From Nothopassalora personata (lineage: Eukaryota; Ascomycota; Dothideomycetes; Mycosphaerellales; Mycosphaerellaceae): a stretch of 64,000 nt of DNA. This document shows, piece by piece, positions 55,472 to 64,000 of this stretch. The translations under genes and the position numbers were made by a program. The notes under the pieces were generated by a model. The model was given only the letters and a program-made list of their open reading frames with translations, was not told the origin of the DNA and did no database searches. Each line of letters opens with the position of its first letter. The stretch's first letter is position 1. The stretch lies in NCBI GenBank assembly GCA_033816765.1, contig CM066287.1:5394001-5458000 (forward strand), in the 5' to 3' direction.

Positions 55472-57498
55472 ATGGCACTTAATCCAGACGACAGCAGGAT
55501 CATGGAAGCAGAGCGCGAAGCCAGCCCAGAAAGGTTTGAAATATACGCAGGACGTTCGAATGGCAGAACAGACGAGACCATGGGCCCACGCGATAAGATT
55601 GAGCGAAGAGAGACACTGTCTCGACACCTTACGGGAACCACTACATCGAGTTCCCGATCAAGTTCATCAGGCCAAACCGTAGAAAGGCAGGAAATGGGTG
55701 TCTCTAGAATGACGACGCAGCCCGATCTGGAAAGACATCCAACAGCTCTAAGCCGGATACATACGGGGCGTAGCCAACATAGCGCGACCGTGGGTGCGAG
55801 TCTTCGAAGCCGTACCGTGACTCGACAAAGCAGGTTACCGTTGCCTGGCTTTGGTGCTGGTAAGCCGTATCCGCCAGCACTACCCGATCGAGAGGAGTAT
55901 GTGGTGGAGTTCGATGGACCGGATGACCCTATGCACGCCCAAAATTGGCCACTGAAGAAGAAATTGCGGGTTGCGATCGTCCTGGCATTCTTCACCCTCA
56001 CATCCGCGTTCGGATCTTCAATCTTCTCGAAAACGACGACCGCCATCTCCCAGCAATTCGGCTTCTCCAGGGAGGTCGGCATTCTTGGAGTCAGTCTCTA
56101 CGTCCTAGGATTCGCTACTGGGCCCATAGTATGGGCTCCATCCTCAGAGCTCTACGGCCGACGGATACCTCTACTCTTATCCTCGTTCGGATTCTCAATC
56201 TTCAACATCGCTGTGGCTGTGGGAAAAGATTCTCAAACAATCTTCATATGTCGATTCTTTTCTGGATTCTGCGGCGCATGTCCTCTGACGGTTGTCGGTG
56301 CAGTATTCGCAGACATGTTCAGCAACAGGCAGCGTGGCTTGGCCATTACCGTGTTCGCCATGACAGCCTTCTCGGGCCCCTTGTTGGCTCCATTTATCGG
56401 AGGTTTTATTGTTGAGAGCTACCTTGGCTGGAGATGGACCGAATATATCACGGCAATCATGGGCTTCCTCGGTCTCGGGCTTATTCTGCTCTTCCTCGAG
56501 GAGACGTACCCACCTGTAATACTCGTCAACAAGGCTGCGGACCTCAGGAGAAGGACGAAGAATTGGGGCATCCATGCAAAGCAGGAGGAGATCGAGGTTG
56601 ACCTCCGCGAGTTGGTCGAGAAGAACTTGTCTCGCCCAATGCGTATGCTCTTCACCGAGCCGATTGTGCTTTGTATCAGCGTCTACGCGGCCTTCATTTA
56701 CGGCTTACTTTACCTGTTCCTAACTTTCTACCCAATCGTCTTCCAACAGATCCACGGAATGAATGCTGGAGTTGGCGGTCTTCCCTTCTTTGGAATGATC
56801 ATAGGCGAGCTGCTTGCTGGTGTCTACATGATCATTCTGCAACCCGGCTACAACAGGAAGCTTGCAGCGAACAACAACATGCCGATTCCAGAATGGCGTC
56901 TTCCCCCAGCCATCGTCGGTGAGTAGACTGAAGAGTTCTGGGCATGTAACTCTCTGACTGCGACATTGGCTGACCTTGAACCCTTTGCTTTTAGGTGGTG
57001 TTTCATTCTCCATTGGTCTGTTCTGGTTTGGCTGGACTGGGTTCCGTGCAGATATCCACTGGATCGCCCCGACGTAAGCGAAAGAAAAAGTTCTAGGCAT
57101 TTGCCATCATGTCTGAGACATTTACTGACCTTGAACCCTTTGCTTTTAGGCTGAGCGGACTTTGTACTGGATTTGGCATCATGTCCATCTTCCTGCAATG
57201 TCTGAACTACCTCATCGATGCATACCTCATGTTCGCGGCATCTGCAATCGCGGCCAACACGTTTCTTCGAAGTTTGGCCGGAGCCGGGTTCCCGCTGTTC
57301 GCGACTCAAATGGTCCAAGGGCTTGGGGTTCAATGGGCTGGCACACTACTCGGGTGTGTGGCGCTTATCTGTGTGCCTGTGCCGGTACTGTTCTACTTGA
57401 AGGGAGCGAAGATCAGGGCGAAGAGTAAATTTGCGCCGACGTTCCCAGTGGCCGTCGCGGCTGCTCAGGATTACAGCGAGAGTGATTGGGAGAAATGA
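55472..57498 (+). CDS. MFS drug:H+ antiporter-1 type transporter
   Basis: This is a plasma-membrane proton-coupled exporter of the DHA1 group (polyamine/multidrug type). Exons 55472-56918, 56995-57073 and 57150-57498 join in phase to 624 residues. A long Ser/Arg-rich cytoplasmic N-terminus precedes AQNWPLKKKLRVAIVLAFFT (first TM). The MFS signature follows as GPIVWAPSSELYGRRIPLL. Further TM segments include FSGFCGACPLTVVGAVFADM and AFSGPLLAPFIGGFIVESYL (motif C-like). Exon 2 encodes GVSFSIGLFWFGWTGFRADI and exon 3 the last helices with FLRSLAGAGFPLFATQM, typical of DHA1. Twelve TM segments are expected. Both introns are 76 nt and homologous to one another (see the repeat entries). The substrate is unknown. 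Confidence 0.9.
56919..56994 (+). repeat. MFS intron 1, homologous to intron 2 (introner-like copy)
   Basis: This is a 76-nt intron, GTGAGT to TTTTAG. Aligned without any gap to intron 2 of the same gene it matches at 56 of 76 positions by eye. The last 25 nt (from CTGACCTTG to CCCTTTGCTTTTAG) are identical. Shared blocks also occur inside (AGTTCT, GGCAT, GACATT). Confidence 0.9.
57074..57149 (+). repeat. MFS intron 2, homologous to intron 1 (introner-like copy)
   Basis: This is a 76-nt intron, GTAAGC to TTTTAG, only 79 bases downstream of intron 1. It has the same length and a 25-nt identical 3' end. The exon between them is not duplicated, so this is intron-specific similarity and not a tandem gene duplication. 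Confidence 0.9.
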
Positions 57499-57777
57499 GT
57501 GGAAGGACAAGTAGCAGGATGACATCCAGAGGATTGTGTCCATATCAGCGAGGCGTACTGGCGCTATCTGGATAATGAGTGTGTAGCAGCATGGAACACA
57601 ACTTCGTGATATTTAAGTTCAGTGCCGTTCCGCAGCCATCCCGCCAAGCGGGTCTCCGAGTTGCATTGCTGCCAGAGTCAGGAAATCCCGTGAGGAAATG
57701 TGTTCGAAGGAGTTCGTCTTAACGTGTCTATCGTACTTGCACTACTGCCTTACTGTCGGCCGTTCCTCGTGAAAGCT

Positions 57778-59166
57778 CTATGGCTTCTTACCACTCAGAA
57801 TCTCTTCTGCTTCCTTGTTTCGCACGCCTCCATTGCTCTCGCTCTCTTGCGGCTTCAACGCATTGTCGGCAGCAGTGCCAGCACTGAAGCTGTTTCTTGC
57901 CGACTCCTTCAGCCTTTCGGTATCTTCCTTACGCAAGTCTTCAGTCTTGTCCTTGTCGTCATCGTCGTCGCCCAGCGAGAAAGGATCGTTGTCGTCTTCA
58001 GGATGTGGTGCAACGCTGGTCAGAGGTTGCCACTTCTTGTCCTTGTCCGATGCTTCCTTGCCAAACAGTCGTCGCTCCGCTGCATCAACCTCGTCTACCG
58101 ATCCGCTCTGGGGAGGCTTGACCCCAGACTTGAAAAGATCAGGATTGGCCTTGGTTCGGCTGCTTGTCCGCGGAGGCTGTGGTGGTGCTGGAATATAGTC
58201 AGTATCGTTATATGCTGGGCTGGGGATTCGGTGGTACTCACGACCTTCGTCGTCTCGGAGCTCCAAACGCTCAAACTCTTCATGGCCGAACTCATGTGGA
58301 TCAGCATCGTAACGCTGCGCTTCCGTGCTTCTTCTCTGCTGCTCGGCCGACCTCCTGATACCGTAGAGCTGTTCGCTCTGGCTGGGACCGAAGTTCTGTC
58401 TGCCCGCGCGACCTGTGTTCTGCCTGGTGTTGGAAGGTGTAGCATCGTAGAGATCCTCGTCTTCTTCGCCGTCAATTTTCTTCTTGAACTGTGTGATCCA
58501 GCTGTTGACCCTCTTCTGTGTTTCCAGGAAGCCCTGCTGAATGTTCTTGCCAATCTCGGGCAGATCATCGTCAAAAAAGCTGCGCTCTCGCTCATCGTCG
58601 TCGTAGGCTGGACGCTGCTGATTTGGGCCCCGGCGACCAGGCTCGCGCTGGTTGTAGCGGTTCTGAGTTGGCTGGCCACCGCTGTTGTACTGCTCTGCAA
58701 GCTGTCTCGCATACGCCTCGTCGGCTTCGAGCTGGCTCATCGGCTGACGCTGGGCAGGCCGTGGTGGTTGCGGCGGTGCGGCCTCGTTTGCATTGAAGTC
58801 GGGGTCTGACATGCCCAGCAGTGCGTTGAATGCTGGCTCGACCTTGCCGCCGCTGGCAGTCAGGACTGCCTTGACGACCTTGGCATCAATGGTCGGGAAC
58901 GCCTCGATCAATGTGTTCTCGGCCTGCTGATTCGGACTTAATGGGCGTGGTGGCTTCGTGGGCGGAATCTCGTCGTGGCCTTCTTGGAAAGACACGCGCG
59001 GTCTGGGAGACGGAACCTTGGCGGGAGGCTTCGTGGGGGTCTCCTGCGCTTGAGGAGAGACAGCGCCCGTCTCCTGCTCGTTGTCGTCCATGTCTATCTC
59101 TTCGCGTGTCGTGGCCGACTCCTCGTCGGGCTTGATGGGCGAGACTGGCGATCCGTCGACGGCCAT
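57778..59166 (-). CDS. CUE-domain ubiquitin-binding protein (Cue5-like)
   Basis: This is a ubiquitin-binding adaptor. Yeast Cue5 is an autophagy receptor for ubiquitinated aggregates. The ATG at 59166 (MAVDGSPVSPIKPDE) opens a 462-codon frame. A frame continues upstream to 59307, but without resemblance. After a Pro-rich N-terminus the CUE domain is at about residues 80-120 (QAENTLIEAFPTIDAKVVKA, then VEPAFNALLGMSDPDF with the Phe-Pro and di-Leu-type positions). Downstream is disordered, with Arg/Gln-rich QNRYNQREPGRRGPNQQ and a short helical FLETQKRVNSWITQFKKKI. The C-terminus is acidic. A 54-nt segment at 58188-58241 has intron ends (GTGAGT...ACTGAC...CCAG) yet is open and in frame, so splicing there is undecided. 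Divergent from the helicase gene. Confidence 0.85.
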   Translation of the reverse strand: MAVDGSPVSPIKPDEESATTREEIDMDDNEQETGAVSPQAQETPTKPPAKVPSPRPRVSFQEGHDEIPPTKPPRPLSPNQQAENTLIEAFPTIDAKVVKAVLTASGGKVEPAFNALLGMSDPDFNANEAAPPQPPRPAQRQPMSQLEADEAYARQLAEQYNSGGQPTQNRYNQREPGRRGPNQQRPAYDDDERERSFFDDDLPEIGKNIQQGFLETQKRVNSWITQFKKKIDGEEDEDLYDATPSNTRQNTGRAGRQNFGPSQSEQLYGIRRSAEQQRRSTEAQRYDADPHEFGHEEFERLELRDDEGREYHRIPSPAYNDTDYIPAPPQPPRTSSRTKANPDLFKSGVKPPQSGSVDEVDAAERRLFGKEASDKDKKWQPLTSVAPHPEDDNDPFSLGDDDDDKDKTEDLRKEDTERLKESARNSFSAGTAADNALKPQESESNGGVRNKEAEEILSGKKP

Positions 59167-59469
59167 GATTCTGCCTCTGCGGATCTGGAGCAGGAGGTGT
59201 TGGAGGTGTATTGCTGCACTGGGCTCAGTGACGTTTCGTTGCGCAGCTGCAGACCAATTCGAGGATGGCGAGTGTCGTTTCGTCGCGCATGTACGTGGAA
59301 CACACACTAGGCCCGTGGTGAAGAGCTGCCTGCCATTCTGCAGGTGATGCCCGGTGACGAAGCTTCAGCCACACACGAACCCTTCACCTTCTTCTTCCCC
59401 AGGATAGAATATCAATTGACTTCAACGACCAAGAAAGTGACACCATCTATATAGTCGTTTCGTCGGAGC
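59167..59469. other. Divergent promoter region CUE gene / DEAH helicase gene
   Basis: About 300 bases separate the two divergent start codons. Nothing beyond the presumed shared promoter was recognised. Confidence 0.5.
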
Positions 59470-61564
59470 ATGACCGCTCCACGAGCAGACATCAGTATGG
59501 CCGATTTCGACTCTTTCATACCAGCGCTGCATAAACCTTCTTCACTTTTACCGATAGCTCGCCACCAAAATGCTTTACTTTACACAATCGAGCAGAATCC
59601 CATCACCGTCCTGATTGGACAGACAGGTAGTGGCAAGACCACGCAACTTCCGCAATATCTGGACGAGGCGGGATGGGCCAAAGATGGCAAGCTCATCGCA
59701 GTGACACAAGCAAGTATGCCTTTTCACGCACTTGGTCGATCATGGTTGACGGCTGCTTACAGCTCCCTCTTAGCCACGTCGAGTGGCAGCGACAACGGTG
59801 GCGAGGCGCGTGGCCGAGGAGATGCGCTGTCAACTTGGACAAGAAGTCGGCTACTCGATACGCTTCGAAGACGTGACATCTGCGTCAACCAGAATCAAGT
59901 TCCTCACCGATGGCTTGTTACTGCGAGAGGCCTTGGTAGATCCTCTTCTCTCAAGATACAGTGTCATCATGGTGGATGAAGCCCACGAGCGCAGCTTAAG
60001 TTCGGACATCTTGCTGGGTATCTTGAAGAAGATCCGAAAGAAGAGACCCGAGTTGAGGATAGTGATCAGCTCTGCGACTCTGCAGGCGGAAGACTTTCTC
60101 AACTTCTTCAGAGACAGCGAGGAAACGATGGACCCGAAGCATGATGCGGCGCAATCGCCAGGTCGAATCATCAGTGTAGAAGGGCGAGCCTTCCCGGTAG
60201 ACCTGCACTACCTTATGGAGCCATGTGAGGATTACCTGGAGAGAGCCGTTCAGACAGTGTTCGACATTCACTCTTCAGAACCTGAAGGAGACATTTTGGT
60301 CTTCTTGACCGGACGAGAAGAGATCGAGACTATGATCGAGATGATCGCCGACCGCTTGCCATCGCTACCAGCCGATGCAGACAAGATTCTTCCCTATCCG
60401 CTCTTCGCTGGACTAAGCACTGAACAGCAGATGTACGTCTTCGAGCCTGCACCTGACAACACCCGCAAGGTTATATGCGCTACAAATATTGCAGAAGCCA
60501 GCGTGACGATCGATGGTATAGCCTATGTCATTGACTCTGGTTTCGTCAAATTGCGGGCATATAACCCGACCACCGGCATTGAGACTTTGACCGCCACTCC
60601 TGTCTCGAAAGCCTCAGCGACACAACGGGCAGGCCGAGCTGGACGTACGAAGCCGGGCAAATGCTATCGACTATACACTGAGGCAGCCTTCACGTCGCTG
60701 GCGGATGCTACAGTGCCTGAAATACAACGCTCGAATCTTGCGCCAACCATACTGCAGCTGAAGGCCTTGGGCATAGACAATATAGCACGCTTCAACTTCA
60801 TCACGCCACCGCCGGCAGAACTCATTATTCGTGCCTTGGAGCTTCTGTACTCCCTGGGCGCACTGGACGACTATGCCAAGCTGAGCAAGCCGATCGGAAC
60901 ACGAATGGCAGAGCTCTCACTCGAGCCAATGCTAGCCAAATGTCTCCTCTCTGCACCGTCCTTCAACTGCCTGTCAGAAATGCTTACCATTGCCGCCATG
61001 GTAAGCTTACAAGGCAACGTGTGGTTCTCTCACGATACCAAGAAAGCAGAAGAAACAGCGCGTAGGAAGTTTGCCGTGGAAGAAGGCGACCACCTGACGC
61101 TCCTTAATGCTTACCAAGCCTTCATTGCCAAGGGCAAGAAGGAGTCGAAATGGTGCCAGCAGCATTATTTGAATTTCAGGTCGATGATCAAGGCTGTGAG
61201 CATCCGCAATCAGCTCCGGCGATATCTCGAGCGTCTTGGTGTAGATGTGAGCGAATCGTTGAGCGGCAACGACGTACTGAGAGCTGGTGGAAGGCCGAAG
61301 GAGGAGTCGATCAGACGATGTTTGACGAGTGGCTATTTTGCTCATGCTGCTCGGATGATGCCAGATGGCACTTTCAGGACTGTGGACGGGGGAACAGTTC
61401 TGCACGCCCATCCTTCGTCGTTGATGTTCAACAGAAAGGCGGACTGGGTCATCTTCACCGAGATTATGGAGACTGGTGATAAGACTTACGTCCGGGATGT
61501 GACGAAGATTGAGAAGTCATGGTTGCTGGAATATGCGCCAGATTTCTATAGGGTGAAGACGTAG
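59470..61564 (+). CDS. DEAH-box RNA helicase, DHX35-like
   Basis: This is an ATP-dependent RNA helicase of the DEAH/RHA family, closest to DHX35, a spliceosome-associated helicase present in filamentous fungi but absent from budding yeast. Exon 1 is 59470-59709 and exon 2 59774-61564, giving 676 residues. The motifs are Walker A GQTGSGKTTQLPQ, motif Ia TQPRRVAATTVARRVAEEM, DEAH in VIMVDEAHERSL, motif III SAT, and motif VI QRAGRAGRT. HA2 and OB-fold regions follow (GALDDYAKLSKPIGTRMAEL, then ARMMPDGTFRTVDGGTVLHA). To join TQ to PRRVAA the intron must be 59710-59773 with a GC donor (CAA|GCAAGT) and TTAG acceptor. The GT five bases later breaks the frame. The start is the first ATG. Confidence 0.93.
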
Positions 61565-61566
61565 AT

Positions 61567-62687
61567 TCAGTCAATCGGCTTGATGTCCTTTCTCAAGTCT
61601 CTATGCCCCCAAAAATTTACGAATAGTTGTTCATGTGATATGCCGGATGCTCCGGGCCCTTCCAGAAATTCAGGGAAGGGTTGCAGGCCTCTCCACTCGT
61701 TGGTTTCAGGTCTGACGATGAACCTCGCACCCAGTGATGAGTCCAGCCCAGCGGCCTCTTCCGTGGCTACCCCTTGGATATATGTCGTGCATAGCGTGCA
61801 CGTACCTGAGTCCACCAAGAATTTTGTCGTCGGCGCCCAAGCCTCTTGAGCCTCTTCCGGTCTCCCACTATGGAACAGTACTGCAAGACCGGGTTTCTCG
61901 TAGGCCGGCCTGTGCACATCATCGTGATACAGCCCTTTGAAGAATGCAGTAGACCTTGTACGCCGGGCACCAGAGCGCTCCGGGCAAAATTCCAGGTCAA
62001 TGTCCTGTCCATTCTCGCCCGTGGAATCTTCTCCTCGATATGGCACGTTGGGTCCGCACATGATGAGCTGGTAGGTGCTTCAGCATAGGCAGAAGATGTA
62101 AAAGGTCGTCGAAAATGACGGGATGCTTGAGCTCTCGACTTGTTGCACCTACGAGGTGCAGTGTGAGCTTTTCCCGATTCATCAAATCTGGCATGGACGC
62201 TTTTCCAGAGGCGCAGTGATTGTGGTTGAGATGGTCGAGCTGTCCCGTCGCAAATCTTGCGGAGAGCCGGTGCTCATCTGGGTTGCTCAAGTCTTCTGCT
62301 GGCAAATAGGAGAAGTATTCGTCCCAGCCGCTAGAAGATGACATTGGCCGCCACTCGGCCATGCTTAGCGGACGTGCGATCGGGGTGGTGGCTGTGATTT
62401 TTCTTGCGTTTGTAAAAGTGTACGTGGCGATAGCGCTCCGTCCGAGCAATGATGTTGTAGTGGTTGCATTGGTGGTCCAAGAGACCTAACGCACAATTCG
62501 AACATGTTGAAGCGAGGTGACGAGTATCGCAAGGGGTCAGCGTGACACACTGTAGAGCCAGTTGGTAGCCGCTCAAGTGGCAAGTGATGCAGTATGGTTC
62601 AGCCGCGACGATTTGTGCAAGCTCAGTTGTCTCGTTGTCGTTCAATTCCTTCATTACTTGAGCTTTCAAGACATGCGTTCTGGTCAA
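61567..62687 (-). pseudogene. MYND/MSS51-C-like gene with two apparent frameshifts
   Basis: Three minus-strand frames add up to one protein. (a) 62687 to about 62432: MKELNDNETTELAQIVAAEP, then a Cys/His-rich MYND-like finger (YCITCHLSGYQLALQC, CSNCALGLLDHQCNHY), in which the usual second Cys of the CDTC knuckle is Arg. (b) About 62430-62085: TYTFTNARKITATTPIARPL, WDEYFSYLPAEDL, LTLHLVGATSRELKHP. (c) About 62082-61567: QLIMCGPNVPYRGEDS, then TRSTAFFKGLYHDDVH and FWGHRDLRKDIKPID. Passing from a to b and from b to c each requires skipping one base. The switches lie too close for an intron. The b-c part resembles the C-terminal domain of MSS51/ZMYND-type proteins. It could be a decaying gene, or carry assembly errors. 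The 3' end almost touches that of the helicase gene. Confidence 0.55.
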
Positions 62688-63489
62688 TCAGTCGATGTAG
62701 GCGAGAATGCTAGTATGGATTGTAACAATCATAAAGATCTGGAAATGTAGCAGGTTCCTGTGGTATATCTCCCGGCTCATGGAATCTACCGTCTCGTGTC
62801 GTTCCATCTCATCGACTGTCTGCAGTTTTGCGACCTCGCCGATGTATAATACTCCAGGCTGCCGCTTGGCACTATTTCGAGCAACAGCAAGCATGTTGGC
62901 AGCCCTTGCATTTCGATAGCGTTTTTCGATGGCGTTTCTCGATGCTCTAAACAGCGGAAGCATAAGGGTCTGCGGATGGCAAGGATGGGCAGTGCTGGTA
63001 CATCAACGCTCTCGCGCTCCATGATTTCTTCTCTCTGTACAATTCTGGTGGATGGCAGCCATCTTGTGTTTGGGGCGCAAAGTGGGAGAGGGAAGTGAGA
63101 AATGATGGTTGAGAGACCCGACAGCACGCCCTTGGATTTCTAGGTCTGTACGAAGCTGAGCACAGTCCTAAAGCCTGAGTCAAGAGTACATCCATGCACA
63201 TGGCATTGTCTAGGCAAACCTACGGCTGGTATGACCATATGCTTCGTTGTTTAATGATCTCCTCGGTCGCTGATATGTGCGAGAACTTCATTGCGCGAGA
63301 GAGCGCCCGCGAAGCATTCGGCGACGTCTTATACCTTCTTAAGTCTGTAGCCTCGATGCAAGATGTTTGTGCTGCATACGGGTATAGTACGCAGAAGCTT
63401 GTGTGATTGTCATCCAGTCAGAGCTGTTGCGTGTCATTGCTCGTAGATCGACAGTGTTGTGCCGTTTACAATTAGTAGATTGCGTTTCT
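62688..63489. other. Intergenic region, no supported gene
   Basis: About 800 bases. Several frames of 60-110 codons overlap on both strands, but none shows a domain, a clear start context or family resemblance. It should contain the 3' flank of the JmjC gene. Confidence 0.5.
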
Positions 63490-64000
63490 TCATCGGAACC
63501 ACCAATTCACAGATCCAGTCATGCCTTCACCAACACCTTTGATGCTGTGCCACCATCCTTTTGGTATAAACAGTCCGTCTCCGCTTAAAAGCTCCGCCTC
63601 CCAGCACAACGTATCGCTTAGTTCGTTTGGCGCCCACACTTCCTGTTCCAATGCCTTCTTCTCCGCGCCGTGCATCATCTCCTCGCCCCGCATGGTTGCA
63701 TTCGCAGTGCCACCAATCTTCTCTTGCACTTCTGCGAAAATAGCAAGGCCATCGTTTGGCTTGTATAATCTGACCACCTTCTTTCCTGCCAGCTGCACGA
63801 ACAGATTTGGGTTCGGGTCCCGATGCAATGGTGTATACGTGGGCGCTTGGCCCAGCCAGATCGAAGAATCGTACAAGTCGCCTTTGCCGGCCCTCCATAC
63901 GATATCGGGCGTAGGCACATCGTTCACGAGGCTACGTGGTAAGTCCATAAGGGGAGCCTGTGCCAAGTAGATCTGAGCGGTCGGTGCGGTCATGGTAGAG
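63490..64000 (-). CDS. JmjC-domain (cupin-like) oxygenase, 5' part outside the window
   Basis: This is the C-terminal 170 or so residues of a JmjC/cupin_8 2-oxoglutarate Fe(II) oxygenase (the group of FIH, TYW5 and JMJD5/7). The open frame continues upstream past the ATG at 63993 to the window edge. That Met sits inside the conserved ...QIYLAQAPLMDLPRSL stretch, so the true start is beyond 64000. Visible elements are SIWLGQAPTYTPLHRDPNPN (the iron-binding H-x-D), LFVQLAGKKVVRLYKP, LLSGDGLFIPKGWWHSIKGV (distal iron His) and the terminal SVNWWFR. The Fe-binding triad is intact. Substrate (tRNA base, protein side chain or histone) cannot be assigned from this part. Confidence 0.85.
   Translation of the reverse strand, partial: STMTAPTAQIYLAQAPLMDLPRSLVNDVPTPDIVWRAGKGDLYDSSIWLGQAPTYTPLHRDPNPNLFVQLAGKKVVRLYKPNDGLAIFAEVQEKIGGTANATMRGEEMMHGAEKKALEQEVWAPNELSDTLCWEAELLSGDGLFIPKGWWHSIKGVGEGMTGSVNWWFR

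Overview
The window is eukaryotic nuclear DNA from a filamentous ascomycete. Genes are dense and mostly lack introns or carry a few short ones (about 45-160 nt, GT-AG with CTNAC branch sites). The gene set is typical of Pezizomycotina: CreC, CreD, Tom1, Med16, an Hst3/4-type sirtuin and a Ure2-like GST. Gene content and the mutually similar introns described below fit a dothideomycete (Capnodiales/Mycosphaerellales). That placement is an inference. I saw no transposon, rRNA, convincing tRNA, CRISPR array or secondary-metabolite cluster.

Layout. 1-15 kb: the 3' part of eIF3d, a doubtful small membrane ORF, a Cys/His-rich orphan, then creD and creC side by side on the minus strand, the mitochondrial Rho GTPase gem1, and a three-exon orphan nuclear-type gene. 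15.8-28 kb: one giant HECT ubiquitin ligase (Tom1/HUWE1 type, about 4,014 aa). 28-34.3 kb: a myotubularin phosphatase, a rhomboid-like mitochondrial membrane protein and a small Tma17-like protein. 34.3-36.7 kb: a long gene-poor stretch with an inverted repeat and repeated TACTGTAC-type motifs. 36.7-44 kb: ferric reductase, methyltransferase, a seven-exon GST, RAD51 and a CsbD-like protein. 44.4-57.5 kb: Med16, sirtuin, PPPDE peptidase, Pol III subunit Rpc25, a NUFIP1/CCCH protein and an MFS transporter. 57.8-64 kb: a CUE protein, a DHX35-type helicase, a frameshifted MYND/MSS51-C-like gene and a partial JmjC protein running off the end.

Most genes are unrelated housekeeping functions in mixed orientation. 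There is a noticeable concentration of ubiquitin and proteostasis functions: arrestin adaptor CreD, deubiquitinase partner CreC, ligase Tom1, a PPPDE isopeptidase, a CUE ubiquitin receptor and a Tma17-like protein. CreC and CreD belong to the same carbon-catabolite ubiquitin pathway and are direct neighbours here.

The most unusual signal is in the introns. Both introns of the MFS gene are exactly 76 nt and align without gaps at 56/76 identity, with the last 25 nt identical. Introns 3 and 4 of Med16 also share a homologous 3' half. This is the signature of intron copying (introner-like elements).
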